The translations under genes were made by a program, and so were the position numbers. The notes below the pieces were generated by a model. That model did no database searches. It had not been told where the DNA came from and was given only the letters and a program-made list of their open reading frames with translations. This document shows, in pieces, positions 35,973 through 44,099 of a stretch of 64,000 nt of DNA; within the stretch, counting starts at the first letter, position 1, and the number at the start of each line of letters is the position of its first letter. Source of the stretch: an uncultured Chryseobacterium sp. Lineage in GTDB: Bacteria > Bacteroidota > Bacteroidia > Flavobacteriales > Weeksellaceae. The DNA is taken from positions 1-64,000 of the forward strand of contig CAJYLO010000018.1 of NCBI GenBank assembly GCA_913776245.1, read 5' to 3'.

Positions 35973-36341
35973 ATGAAAAAGACCAAAATTATACTTTGTG
36001 ATGACGATTTGGGGATATTGGATGTTTTGGATCTGATTCTTGAAATGGAAGGTTTTGACATTGTAAAAGTCTCGGACAGCACCTTGCTGATGAATCTTCT
36101 GGCTACTGAAAATCCTGATCTTCTGATTCTTGATCTTTGGATGCCGGTGCTGTCAGGCTACGACATCATGAAAATGCTGAGAAGCCAAGAGATCAAGGCT
36201 GATTTACCAATTCTGGTTCTGTCTGCAAGCCGTAATGAGGAACAAGCTGCAATACAGGCTGGTGCCACGCAGTTTATGTCTAAGCCATTTAACATAGATG
36301 AACTTGTAAAAACCGTTAAACAAATTCTGGCAAAATCCTGA
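35973..36341 (+). CDS. Single-domain response regulator, partner of the LOV kinase
   Basis: The 122-residue protein is a lone CheY-like receiver. The acidic pocket is CDDDLG, the phosphorylated aspartate is in LLILDLWMPVLSGYD (about Asp53), the conserved Ser/Thr is in LVLSASRN, and the lysine is in MSKPFN. There is no output domain, so it must signal by protein contact. It starts one base after the LOV kinase stop and must be co-transcribed. It converges on the S24-type regulator gene with two bases between the stops. Confidence 0.92.
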   Translation: MKKTKIILCDDDLGILDVLDLILEMEGFDIVKVSDSTLLMNLLATENPDLLILDLWMPVLSGYDIMKMLRSQEIKADLPILVLSASRNEEQAAIQAGATQFMSKPFNIDELVKTVKQILAKS

Positions 36342-36343
36342 TA

Positions 36344-37114
36344 TCAGCTCCGGATCTGAGTTTTGATGGTTTTTAGATCCTTTTTAATGTCAATAAACAG
36401 GTTCTGGATATTATGTGAGGAAAATTCGTCCGGATCATATTCCTGGGTAGAAATGCTGCATGCAAATTCCCAAATCTCTTTGATATCCGTAAGCGGAATT
36501 TTATAAGGCTCGTAAAAATCATTATCAGCTTTTACGCAGATGGAATCCGCCTCATGAAACTGAAATCTTTTGTAGGTAATTCCATCATTCAGTGTTATAA
36601 AAACGTAGGTCTTATCGGTTTTAAGTTCAGAAAGGTCCTCAACATATTTCCCCACGATGTAAGTTCCGTCCTTATAAGGCGGCATAGAATCACCATCCGC
36701 CGGAAATGCGCGAAATTTCCCGTTTCTGAGAAAGGGCAGCGATATCGTCTGGAGACTCTCGATATATTCCGGATCGCTGAAACCATTCAGGTAACCCATA
36801 GAAGCTTTTTGAGGAATGATCTCAATCTGGTTATTTCCCTGCGTATCTACACTTACAGGAATGATGATTTTATTTTCCGCAATTTTCATCATATCCTCCG
36901 GAGGAAATTTCCTCAGATCAATATTGATAAGCAAATCTACACTCACGCCGAAGTATCTTGCAATTTTATTCAGCAGATCAAGCGGAGGTTCGGACGTAGC
37001 GTCTTCATACTTAGCATAGCGCACTCTCGTGATTCCCAGCTCATCTGCCACGCGCTGTTGTGAAAATTGTTTTTTAGATCTTAAAAATCTGATGTTTTCG
37101 GAAAGGTAAGACAT
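36344..37114 (-). CDS. XRE/S24-family phage-repressor-like regulator
   Basis: The 256-residue protein joins an N-terminal XRE helix-turn-helix (FSQQRVADELGITRVRYAKY) to a C-terminal LexA/CI-type S24 domain. The serine nucleophile lies in PADGDSMPPYKDG, and the likely catalytic lysine in DGITYKRFQF. A classical Ala-Gly cleavage bond is not obvious in the linker (QKASMGYLNG). Relatives are self-cleaving or simply dimerising repressors of SOS-like or prophage responses. An inverted repeat around its own promoter suggests autoregulation. No prophage genes are in the window. Confidence 0.9.
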   Translation of the reverse strand: MSYLSENIRFLRSKKQFSQQRVADELGITRVRYAKYEDATSEPPLDLLNKIARYFGVSVDLLINIDLRKFPPEDMMKIAENKIIIPVSVDTQGNNQIEIIPQKASMGYLNGFSDPEYIESLQTISLPFLRNGKFRAFPADGDSMPPYKDGTYIVGKYVEDLSELKTDKTYVFITLNDGITYKRFQFHEADSICVKADNDFYEPYKIPLTDIKEIWEFACSISTQEYDPDEFSSHNIQNLFIDIKKDLKTIKTQIRS

Positions 37115-37121
37115 TGCTATT

Positions 37122-37157
37122 AATTATATCAACAAAGATAAACAAAATGATATTAAT
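37122..37157 (-). promoter_or_regulatory. Promoter and possible operator of the S24 regulator
   Basis: On the minus strand TATCTTTG (37140-37133) matches the TAnnTTTG -7 box about 20 bases before the regulator start. It is flanked by an imperfect inverted repeat, AATTATATCA (37122-37131) and TGATATTAAT (37148-37157), matching at 8 of 10 positions with 16 bases between. Such placement suits an autoregulatory operator. The -33 element is not clear. Confidence 0.45.
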
Positions 37158-37265
37158 AATAACATTAACTTTTAATCTGAATTTGATTTCATTTTAAATT
37201 ATGAATCGGTAATGAAAATTGTTTGGCAGATTCTTTGTAATTTATTGATTGCTAAATTTAAAATA

Positions 37266-37721
37266 ATGAAAAATACAATCAAAATACTAGCAGCATCCGT
37301 CGCTATTACATTGACATCCTGTATGGCTACGAATGGAAATTATGCCTATAAAGATCCTTATTCACAAGGTTACTCGGATGGTTACACGGATGGCTATTAC
37401 AGAGCGCCTGATGGCTATTGGTATGCGCCAAACGTGGTTTATCTGGATAATAACGGAAGTTATTACAGAAATGGAAATATTTACAACTCCAGAGGCAGGC
37501 TCAGAAATAACATTGTCATCTCGCCGATGCGAAATTCTATGCACAGCGGCAATGTCCGCGTTCAGCAGGGAAGCCAGAGAAATAGGGGCATGATCAATAC
37601 CCAACAGCCCAACGTCCGGACTCAGCCTGCGCCACAAGGTCAGCGCGCGATTCAGAATATGCCGCAAAGGCAAAGCCAGCAACAGGGCATGCGTTCTGGA
37701 CAAAACAACGGAAGAAGATAG
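37266..37721 (+). CDS. Low-complexity lipoprotein
   Basis: The ATG at 37266 gives a lipoprotein signal (MKNTIKILAASVAITLTSC); an upstream ATG (37212) would add 18 residues and is less likely. The mature 130 residues have a tyrosine/glycine-rich repeat (SQGYSDGYTDGYYRAPDGYW), a segment NGNIYNSRGRLRNN and a tail dominated by Q, R, N and G. No family is recognised. It should be a surface or periplasmic lipoprotein, possibly disordered. It ends in a strong terminator. Confidence 0.75.
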   Translation: MKNTIKILAASVAITLTSCMATNGNYAYKDPYSQGYSDGYTDGYYRAPDGYWYAPNVVYLDNNGSYYRNGNIYNSRGRLRNNIVISPMRNSMHSGNVRVQQGSQRNRGMINTQQPNVRTQPAPQGQRAIQNMPQRQSQQQGMRSGQNNGRR

Positions 37722-37727
37722 AGAGTA

Positions 37728-37753
37728 AAAGCTGCAGATAGCAGCTTTTTTTT
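37728..37753 (+). terminator. Rho-independent terminator after the lipoprotein gene
   Basis: AAAAGCTGC and GCAGCTTTT form a stem around AGATA, followed by a run of T. It lies 6 bases after the stop. Confidence 0.85.
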
Positions 37754-37775
37754 ACGCTCGTAATTTGCAGTTTTA

Positions 37776-37808
37776 TTTGAATCTGAAAAAAAATTTATAG
37801 TACTTTTG
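37776..37808 (+). promoter_or_regulatory. Promoter of the uridine kinase gene
   Basis: TTTG (37776-37779) and TACTTTTG (37801-37808) match the Bacteroidetes -33 and TAnnTTTG -7 elements with 21 bases between. The ATG follows 15 bases after the -7 box, implying a very short leader. Confidence 0.75.
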
Positions 37809-37822
37809 TAAAAAAGTTTAAA

Positions 37823-38440
37823 ATGCTCGTGATCGGTATCGCCGGAGGAACAGGTTCCGGAAAAACAACTGTGGTTAATAAAATCCTTCAACAGCTTAAT
37901 CTGGAAGGCGTTAACGTCCTGTCTCAGGACAATTATTATCACGATAATCCGAATCTTACTTTATCAGAAAGAGAAGTCCTGAATTATGATCATCCAAAAT
38001 CCATCGATTTTGAGTTATTACTGGAGCATGTGAAAGCACTTAAAAATAATCAGAATATAGAACAGCCCATTTATTCTTTCGTAACACATTCCAGAACCGG
38101 TGACCATGTAGTTGTAGAACCTAGAAATGTTCTGATCGTGGAAGGAATTTTGGTCCTGACTAATAAGGAATTATTAAAAGAATTCAATCTCAAAGTTTTC
38201 GTACACGCAGATTCCGACGAGAGATTGATTAGAAGAATCCGCAGAGATACACAGGAAAGAGGAAGAGATTTGCAGGAAGTTCTGCACCGTTATCAGACAA
38301 CTTTGAAACCAATGCACCAGGAATTTATCGAACCTTCCAAAAATGAAGCAGACCTTATCGTTCCGAATATGAAACAAAATTCTGTAGCGATCGATTTTCT
38401 GACCACTGTGATCAATAATTCACTTAAAAAAGTTCATTAA
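37823..38440 (+). CDS. udk: Uridine kinase
   Basis: The 205-residue enzyme phosphorylates uridine and cytidine in pyrimidine salvage. It has the P-loop GIAGGTGSGKTTVVNKI at the start, the Udk signature SQDNYYHDNPNLTLSEREVLNYDHPKSIDF (residues about 37-66), and the lid region RRIRRDTQERGRDLQEVL (residues about 135-152). Its length is normal for the family. The FtsB/DivIC-type gene begins 11 bases on, an arrangement common in flavobacteria. It has its own well-formed promoter. Confidence 0.95.
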   Translation: MLVIGIAGGTGSGKTTVVNKILQQLNLEGVNVLSQDNYYHDNPNLTLSEREVLNYDHPKSIDFELLLEHVKALKNNQNIEQPIYSFVTHSRTGDHVVVEPRNVLIVEGILVLTNKELLKEFNLKVFVHADSDERLIRRIRRDTQERGRDLQEVLHRYQTTLKPMHQEFIEPSKNEADLIVPNMKQNSVAIDFLTTVINNSLKKVH

Positions 38441-38451
38441 TAGTATCCACA

Positions 38452-38802
38452 ATGAAAGAACTCATCAAAGATATCAGGAAAAAATCGCCGGCAATGCAGT
38501 TTTTCCGGACCTACGTTTTCAATAAGTATGTTCTGACTCTCATAGGATTTCTGGTATGGATGATATTTTTTGACAGCACTTCTTTTCTCGTTATCAATGA
38601 ACTGAATGGCGAAATCAAAAGGTATGAAAGCCAGCTGAATTTCTACAAATCCGAATATGAAAAAAATGACAAATTCTACCGGAAACTGATGAACAACAAA
38701 GAAGAAAAGCAAAAATACGCGCGCGAAAACTACTTTATGAAGAAACCCAATGAGGAAATCTTTATCCTGGTGGTAGACAGTTCCAAAATTGCAAAACAGT
38801 AA
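38452..38802 (+). CDS. FtsB/DivIC-type septum formation initiator protein
   Basis: The 116-residue protein has one membrane helix (about 25-43, YVLTLIGFLVWMIFF) followed by a coiled coil (INELNGEIKRYESQLNFYK) and a short C-terminal strand region (NEEIFILVVDSSK). This is the layout of FtsB/DivIC, a part of the FtsQBL divisome complex. It follows udk by 11 bases and is followed by a terminator. Confidence 0.88.
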   Translation: MKELIKDIRKKSPAMQFFRTYVFNKYVLTLIGFLVWMIFFDSTSFLVINELNGEIKRYESQLNFYKSEYEKNDKFYRKLMNNKEEKQKYARENYFMKKPNEEIFILVVDSSKIAKQ

Positions 38803-38810
38803 TATTAACT

Positions 38811-38841
38811 AACCTTCTTACACACTAAGAAGGTTTTTTGT
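38811..38841 (+). terminator. Rho-independent terminator after the division gene
   Basis: AACCTTCTT and AAGAAGGTT pair around ACACACT and run into TTTT. It closes the udk transcript before the mutase gene. Confidence 0.88.
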
Positions 38842-38921
38842 TTTTACAAAATTTTTATCCGGAGATATTTTACCGTGTTTGCTGTGAAATTTGTACTTTT
38901 CAGAATTAAATTTCTCACACG

Positions 38922-40079
38922 ATGAATGGATTTGACCAATGGGAAAAACTGGTTCGGAAACAATTGAAAGCAGAAGATATATACACAATACTCGAAAAGG
39001 AAAATCTGGAAGGTATTGTTGTAAGGCCTTATTATCAAACTAATTCCGAGAGCAGAATACTTCCCAAAGTGGAGGAGAGCACGCATCTGGTGGCGCTTTA
39101 TCAGGAAGTTTTGGAGGAACAGGCCTTTGCTTTCCTTTTGAATGAAAATGTAGAAGGCCTGCAGGAAAAAGCGATTTTCATCAATAATCAGGATTTGGCT
39201 GAACATATTCTGACCGAAGAATCCAACCGCTATTTTTCCCTGATTGATGTATTTTCGGATGATAAAAACGCCGTAATCGATGAACATTCAGCTGGCGAAT
39301 TATTATCAAAATCTTTTGAAAGACAGATTGGCGTTGATGTCAGTCTGCATCAGAATGCCGGCGCTTCTATCATTCAGCAGTTAAGTTTCGCTTTGGCGAA
39401 GTCTAAAGAATTGGTAGAGAAATTCGGTCCGGAGATTCTTGAAAAATTGGTTTTCAGGTTTGCGATTGGTTCCAATTATTTCTTTGAAATCGCTAAAATC
39501 AGAGCTTTCAAATATCTGTTCAATCAGTTGTCAAAAGAATTTGAGAAAGATCTGATTCCCTACATTTTTGCCGAAACATCATTAAGAAATAAAGCTAAAA
39601 ATGATGAAGAAAATAACCTGATCCGTTCTACGCTGGAGCTGGCTTCCGCGATGATTGGCGGCGCAGATGCGGTTTTTTCCAATGACTACAAACTTGAAAA
39701 TCAAAGCGGATTGTCTAAGGAAATATCTTTCAAACAACAGATTGTTCTGGCGTACGAAAGTATCATCAATGTGTTTGAAGACGCGGCTTCCGGAAGTTAT
39801 TTCGTGGAAGATATCACACAACAATTTGCAGAAAAATCCTGGAAATTATTCCTGGAAATCGAGGAAAAAGGCGGTTATCTGGAAGTACTGAAATCCGAAG
39901 AGATCCAGAAAATGATCTTTGACCAAGCTGTGAAAGAGCAAAGCCTGGTAGAAGATGGCAGAATCAAATTGATCGGCGTGAATCTTTATCCAAAATTGGA
40001 AGTCATAAAATCGGCAGAAGAACTTTATCATGCTGATGAAATCAGAAAAGTTCGTCTTGCTGAGATGTTTGAATCATGA
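38922..40079 (+). CDS. Methylmalonyl-CoA mutase small (beta) subunit
   Basis: The 385-residue protein resembles the small subunit of heterodimeric methylmalonyl-CoA mutase: a (beta/alpha)8-like mutase domain with QWEKLVRKQLKAED, VSLHQNAGASIIQQLSFALA and the region FRFAIGSNYFFEIAKIRAF (residues about 184-202). It lacks the B12-binding DxHxxG domain, as expected for the non-catalytic partner. The large subunit gene is not adjacent: the next gene is a broken DinB whose ATG overlaps this stop by four bases. The large subunit must be encoded elsewhere if the enzyme is active. Confidence 0.88.
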   Translation: MNGFDQWEKLVRKQLKAEDIYTILEKENLEGIVVRPYYQTNSESRILPKVEESTHLVALYQEVLEEQAFAFLLNENVEGLQEKAIFINNQDLAEHILTEESNRYFSLIDVFSDDKNAVIDEHSAGELLSKSFERQIGVDVSLHQNAGASIIQQLSFALAKSKELVEKFGPEILEKLVFRFAIGSNYFFEIAKIRAFKYLFNQLSKEFEKDLIPYIFAETSLRNKAKNDEENNLIRSTLELASAMIGGADAVFSNDYKLENQSGLSKEISFKQQIVLAYESIINVFEDAASGSYFVEDITQQFAEKSWKLFLEIEEKGGYLEVLKSEEIQKMIFDQAVKEQSLVEDGRIKLIGVNLYPKLEVIKSAEELYHADEIRKVRLAEMFES

Positions 40080-40524
40080 AAGACCATTTCAAAAACCTTT
40101 TAGAATACCATCTGTATTTCAACCAATTGTAGATTCAGAATTTTCTTGACAATGATTCTGCGTGGTCGGAGAGAGGAAAGAATCTTCTTAACCATATTCT
40201 GAATGCTCATCAGATTTGGAATGCAAGAATCCTTAATCTGGATACGTTTCAAATCTGGCAGATTACCCTGATGATCAACTGTTAAGTATCAATTCAGACA
40301 ATTATTACCAAAGCTGCAAAATCGTAAATGAACGAAGCCTCGACGAATTGATTAGCTACAAAACTTCAAAAGGAATGGCGTTTACAAATGTGATTCAGGA
40401 TGTTTTGTTCCATTTTATTAATCATTCCACTTATCATCGTGGTCAGATTGCATTACAGGAAGGAAGCTGGTTTGGAACCTATTGCTACGGATTATATATT
40501 TTTTACAAGAACTCTTTAAGATGA
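40076..40524 (+). pseudogene. DinB-family gene broken by a stop and frameshifts
   Basis: From the overlapping ATG the frame reads MKDHFKNLLEYHLYFNQL, then a TAG at 40130-40132, then IQNFLDNDSAWSERGKNLL and LNAHQIWNARILNL. Near 40265 the coding sense changes frame (YPDDQLLSINSDNYYQSCK), and near 40455 again (LEPIATDYIF). The DinB/YfiT helix motif with metal-binding histidines remains visible (HFINHSTYHRGQIA). DinB-like proteins act as bacillithiol- or thiol-related transferases or metal proteins of unclear role. At least three lesions make this a true pseudogene rather than a single sequencing error. Confidence 0.85.
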
Positions 40525-40623
40525 CCGCATTCTCACTTTCCGCTTTAATCAATCCTATGCAATCGTTATAGTGCCATTAACATTTGGAATTTCAAATAAA
40601 TAGCGATTTCTTAAGTAATTCAC

Positions 40624-40631
40624 TATCTTTG
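40624..40631 (+). promoter_or_regulatory. -7 box of the pseudouridine synthase gene
   Basis: TATCTTTG matches TAnnTTTG 15 bases before the ATG at 40647. No good -33 element is seen. Confidence 0.5.
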
Positions 40632-40646
40632 CAAAAATTTTAGTAA

Positions 40647-41666
40647 ATGAGCGGAGACGGAAATCAATCAGGTAGAAACAGAAAACCAAGACCATCCGGA
40701 GGCAGCAGACCTTCCGGAAACGCCCGTAGCTCCAGCGACAGAAGAGGCAGCGCCGGTGGAGGAAAATCTTTCGGAAATTCCAAAGGCCCAAAAACCACAC
40801 GAGGCGGAGACCGTTTCGACAGCCGTGACAAATACGAAAACGGCGATAGAAAATTTGGCCCGAAAAAGCCTTTCAGCCGCGCCGAAAGAGATGAGGACAA
40901 AACGAAATCTTTTATCCAAAAAAGAAGATTTGAGAAAATAAGCAAGGAGGTTTTTAAAGATTCTATCCGACTTAATAAGTATATAGCCAATTCGGGGATT
41001 TGTAGCAGGAGAGAAGCGGATGAACTGATTACGCAAGGTCTTGTAGAAGTAAATGGAAAAGTGGTAACCGAAATGGGCTATCAGGTTCAGAAAACGGATC
41101 GCGTGGTCTTTGATGGGCAGAATATCACCCCGGAAAAACCGGTATATGTTCTTCTCAACAAACCAAAAGGCTATATCTCTACCACCAAGGATGAGAAAGC
41201 CAGAAAGACCGTGATGGACCTGACAGCCAATGCATCGCCGTACAGAATTTTTCCTGTTGGGAGACTGGACAGACAGACGACAGGTGTTATTCTTTTGACG
41301 AACGACGGACACATGACCAAGAAGTTAACGCATCCATCTTTCAATATGAGAAAAATCTATCACGTGACGCTGGACAGAAAATTATCGACTGAAGATTTAA
41401 GAACCATTGCAGATGGTATCCGCCTGGAGGAAGGTGTAGCGGAAGTAGACAGCATTTCATTCATTGAAGGAAAACCGAAGAATGAAGTGGGCATCGAAAT
41501 CCATATTGGCTGGAACCGCGTAGTCAGAAGGATTTTCCAAAAGCTGGGTTACGAAGTGGAAGCGCTGGACAGAGTAATGTTTGCTGGACTGACCAAGAAA
41601 AACATCAAACGCGGACACTGGAGAATCCTTACCGAGCAGGAAGTGAACAACCTGAAAATGTTATAA
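40647..41666 (+). CDS. Pseudouridine synthase (RluB/RsuA family)
   Basis: The 339-residue protein starts with about 95 basic, glycine/serine/arginine-rich residues typical of flavobacterial versions. An S4 RNA-binding domain follows (IRLNKYIANSGICSRREADE) and then the synthase domain with the catalytic aspartate in FPVGRLDRQTTGVILLTNDG. It converts a uridine in 23S or 16S rRNA to pseudouridine. The disordered N-terminus may help RNA binding. The gene ends in a terminator and stands alone. Confidence 0.93.
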   Translation: MSGDGNQSGRNRKPRPSGGSRPSGNARSSSDRRGSAGGGKSFGNSKGPKTTRGGDRFDSRDKYENGDRKFGPKKPFSRAERDEDKTKSFIQKRRFEKISKEVFKDSIRLNKYIANSGICSRREADELITQGLVEVNGKVVTEMGYQVQKTDRVVFDGQNITPEKPVYVLLNKPKGYISTTKDEKARKTVMDLTANASPYRIFPVGRLDRQTTGVILLTNDGHMTKKLTHPSFNMRKIYHVTLDRKLSTEDLRTIADGIRLEEGVAEVDSISFIEGKPKNEVGIEIHIGWNRVVRRIFQKLGYEVEALDRVMFAGLTKKNIKRGHWRILTEQEVNNLKML

Positions 41667-41720
41667 ATAGCCTTTTGCTAATCGCATTTGGCATTTGGCT
41701 TTGAAAATGAAAAATAGATT

Positions 41721-41748
41721 AAAGACTGAAGAAATTCGGTCTTTTTTT
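41721..41748 (+). terminator. Rho-independent terminator after the pseudouridine synthase gene
   Basis: AAAGACTGAA and TTCGGTCTTT form a stem with one wobble pair, followed by T7. It lies inside the upstream extension of the next reading frame and so rules out a start at 41695 for that gene. Confidence 0.85.
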
Positions 41749-41760
41749 GATTGTATGAAT

Positions 41761-42402
41761 ATGAGCACAATTTATATCTTTAGTGGACTAGGAGTCGATA
41801 GACGGGTTTTTGATCCTATAGATTTCGGAAATCTGGATGTTGAATTTATCGATTGGATTAAACCTTTGGAAAATGAAACTCTGGAAAATTATGCCTTTAG
41901 AATTTCAAAAAATATCACCGCGGAAAATGCCATTCTGATCGGTTTATCTTTTGGCGGAATGGTGGCAGTTGAAATTTCAAAAATTATTAAGCTAAAAAAA
42001 ATAATTCTCATTGCGTCCGCCAAAAATAAGTTTGAATTGCCATTATTATATAGAATAACAGGAAAAATAAAATTAAATCGTATAATTCCGAATGTCATTC
42101 TTAAACATCACAGCTTCCTGGCGAACTGGTTTTTTGGAATATCATCAGCCAATGATAAACGATTATTGAAGAACATTCTTAATGATACAGATCCCAGATT
42201 TTTAAAATGGGCCGTCAACCAAATCGTCATTTGGAAAAATGCAAGTTATCCCGCAAATTGTCTCCATATACACGGCAATAAGGACAGGCTGATTCCTATC
42301 AAGAATATTAAGGCTGATTTTGTGATAGAAAATGGAGGACATTTTATGGCAGTGAATAAAGCGAAGGAGATCGAAAAAATTCTTAAGCGAATTTTAAAAT
42401 AA
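41761..42402 (+). CDS. Alpha/beta hydrolase
   Basis: The start at 41761 (MSTIYIFSGLGVDRRVFDPI) follows the terminator of the previous gene; 41755 is two codons earlier and equally possible. The 213-residue protein has the oxyanion region SGLGVD, the nucleophile elbow LIGLSFGGMVAVE (serine in GLSFGG), an acid in HGNKDRLIP and the histidine in ENGGHFMAV, a complete catalytic triad. Substrate unknown. A shared hairpin separates it from the convergent small gene. Confidence 0.88.
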   Translation: MSTIYIFSGLGVDRRVFDPIDFGNLDVEFIDWIKPLENETLENYAFRISKNITAENAILIGLSFGGMVAVEISKIIKLKKIILIASAKNKFELPLLYRITGKIKLNRIIPNVILKHHSFLANWFFGISSANDKRLLKNILNDTDPRFLKWAVNQIVIWKNASYPANCLHIHGNKDRLIPIKNIKADFVIENGGHFMAVNKAKEIEKILKRILK

Positions 42403-42403
42403 A

Positions 42404-42427
42404 AGAGCAGGAATAAACGCCTGCTCT
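42404..42427 (-). terminator. Hairpin between convergent genes
   Basis: AGAGCAGG (42404-42411) pairs perfectly with CCTGCTCT (42420-42427). Minus-strand T-rich sequence follows it, so it ends the small minus-strand gene; it may also slow plus-strand transcripts. Confidence 0.75.
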
Positions 42428-42432
42428 CTGTC

Positions 42433-42654
42433 TTAAAAATTAACCCGTATGTCTGCGGGGTTTCTCATCTTGATGACCACCTTATCCAGGTCGTCGGAAA
42501 TTTCGTAATCTACTTCTTCATATTGTTCGCCTTCTGTTGCTTGTTTTACATCGATCTCTGCAAACCCGATCTCATCTCTTGGAATGTCGAGGTAAAATTT
42601 GTTGGAATTAGCCGGCCTCGTAAAATGCTCTTTTTTGAAATCTATAAACTGCAT
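42433..42654 (-). CDS. Small acidic hypothetical protein
   Basis: The start at 42654 (MQFIDFKKEHFTRPANSNKF) gives 73 residues; the longer frame from 42714 adds an unlikely hydrophobic leader. The product is acidic in its second half (EGEQYEEVDYEISDDLDK) and ends NPADIRVNF. No family is recognised. It has its own terminator and appears to be a real small gene. Confidence 0.65.
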   Translation of the reverse strand: MQFIDFKKEHFTRPANSNKFYLDIPRDEIGFAEIDVKQATEGEQYEEVDYEISDDLDKVVIKMRNPADIRVNF

Positions 42655-42934
42655 AACTATAATATTTTTTAGTTGGTGTACGATCCTTATTACAAACACC
42701 GTGCTAAGAATCAACCAAATTCATCAAGCAGCCATTGCAAAATTCTATTTTCCTGGCTTTACACGATTTAAAAAATGCCTTTTCATCGTTATTAAGCCGG
42801 AACCGGTGTCTGTTCATAAATCTAAACAAATAATTGAATCCAACACCATAACATCTCATTATTTTTAATTACACTTAATTTTCTACTTTTCAGAAGTATG
42901 GCAGTGATTTTGATTATGAAGAAAAAATTTTCCT

Positions 42935-43435
42935 ATGGATTTCTCAAGCATTCTTCTACAGCGTATCAGCCACCATCTTCTCAGAAGAGGTGAAAGCATC
43001 TCAATTTTCGAAAATTGTACGTCCGGATTTTTACAGATAGCGTTTTCACAAATGCCAGAATCTGAAACGTTTTTCAAAGGCGGGCTTACGCTTTATGGAA
43101 AATCTAAAATGGCAGGCTTTGAGAATAATGAGGATGACGCTGAAAACGAGAGAGCTTCCTGCGAGAGAGTTTCGCTTAATATTGGGGAAAAGTTTGACTC
43201 AGACTGGGCTATCGCACTTAGCGGTTACACCGCACCTTGTCAGGATTCCGGCGACAGAGTTTACACTTATTATAGTATCAGTTATAAGAATGTAATTATC
43301 CGAAGCGATATCATCGAGCTTCACCCAATGACCAAGCCAATTGATGCTCAAAAATATTTCGCAGAATATATTCTAACCTGTCTGCGTTGCGAGCTGAAAC
43401 GTCACAATCACTATATTGCACAAACTACTGCATAA
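42935..43435 (+). CDS. CinA C-terminal-domain protein, altered active-site motif
   Basis: The 166-residue protein is a lone CinA C-terminal domain, the fold of nicotinamide-nucleotide amidohydrolase (PncC). It keeps SISIFENCTSGFLQIAFSQ followed by FFKGGLTLYG, the SDWAIALSGYTAPC core and the C-terminal helix. The usual A-E-S-C-T-G-G is changed to F-E-N-C-T-S-G, so enzyme activity is doubtful. A similar gene lies at 44419. The start at 42935 is the first ATG giving the full helix. A terminator follows. Confidence 0.8.
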   Translation: MDFSSILLQRISHHLLRRGESISIFENCTSGFLQIAFSQMPESETFFKGGLTLYGKSKMAGFENNEDDAENERASCERVSLNIGEKFDSDWAIALSGYTAPCQDSGDRVYTYYSISYKNVIIRSDIIELHPMTKPIDAQKYFAEYILTCLRCELKRHNHYIAQTTA

Positions 43436-43442
43436 TCTAATT

Positions 43443-43470
43443 AAAGCCGCTTCCATAAAGCGGTTTTTTT
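43443..43470 (+). terminator. Rho-independent terminator after the CinA-like gene
   Basis: AAAGCCGCTT and AAGCGGTTTT pair with one wobble around CCATA and run into T7. Confidence 0.88.
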
Positions 43471-43649
43471 GTGGAATATTTTTATGTACAGATTTTGTTT
43501 GACTTTCCTTTTTTAAATTAAGCCTACATAATCAATCGGATCACCAATTATTATTGAGAAATTGCAAAATAAGCTTTACTATATTCCAAATAAAAAGGAG
43601 ATAAAAAATTATATCTTTTATCTCCTTCATTCAATTTTATTAATTGAAA

Positions 43650-44099
43650 TTAGTGAATGTGCTCCAATGCATCGAAATTAGCATAAGAAGCTCTCAGTTT
43701 TTGTAGCTGTTGTGTTACTACGGTTGTACTTTCCAAGCATAGATCTCCACTTTCTAAAGCATTTTCGTACGCTTCAATCGCAGCTTTCTCTCCGAATACT
43801 ACATTTTCTAATGTACTTTCATCTTTGTCACCGGAGAAGGAATTTTTCACATCAATCCAGGCTCTGTGAATGGCTCCGGAAACGCTGGTTGTATCGTCCG
43901 GATTTCCACCCTTTGAAGTAATCAGGTTGATCAGGTCATTTCGCATGCCGGACGCTTCGCCCACCATAATGTCGTAAGCTGGTCTCAGTTCCGAGTAATT
44001 GTCCCATACTTTGTCTGCTACTTTAGCAAATCCGGCGATTCTGTCATTTGTGATTTTCAGCAGGTCATTAAGAGCTGCAATAGTCTTGTCGTTACTCAT
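43650..44099 (-). CDS. DUF2383 / PA2169-type four-helix protein
   Basis: The 149-residue protein matches the PA2169/DUF2383 group: helix 1 KTIAALNDLLKITNDRIAGF, and later helices with VWDNYSELRPAY, FGEKAAIEAYENALESG and VTQQLQKLRASYANFDAL. The fold is a ferritin-like four-helix bundle, but I do not see a complete di-iron E-x-x-H set. The family is found in stress-adapted bacteria, function unknown. It lies on the minus strand between two CinA-like genes. Confidence 0.85.
   Translation of the reverse strand: MSNDKTIAALNDLLKITNDRIAGFAKVADKVWDNYSELRPAYDIMVGEASGMRNDLINLITSKGGNPDDTTSVSGAIHRAWIDVKNSFSGDKDESTLENVVFGEKAAIEAYENALESGDLCLESTTVVTQQLQKLRASYANFDALEHIH

Noticed and set aside
36344-37114. 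Prophage indicated by the S24 repressor-like gene
   Set aside because: No integrase, capsid, terminase or tail genes surround it; the T6SS genes are 15 kb away and are not phage genes.
40668-41312. Minus-strand 214-codon frame opposite the pseudouridine synthase
   Set aside because: It is antisense to a well-conserved enzyme and shows no domain.
41695-41760. Upstream start for the alpha/beta hydrolase
   Set aside because: The extension contains the terminator of the previous gene; the start at 41755/41761 fits the hydrolase fold.
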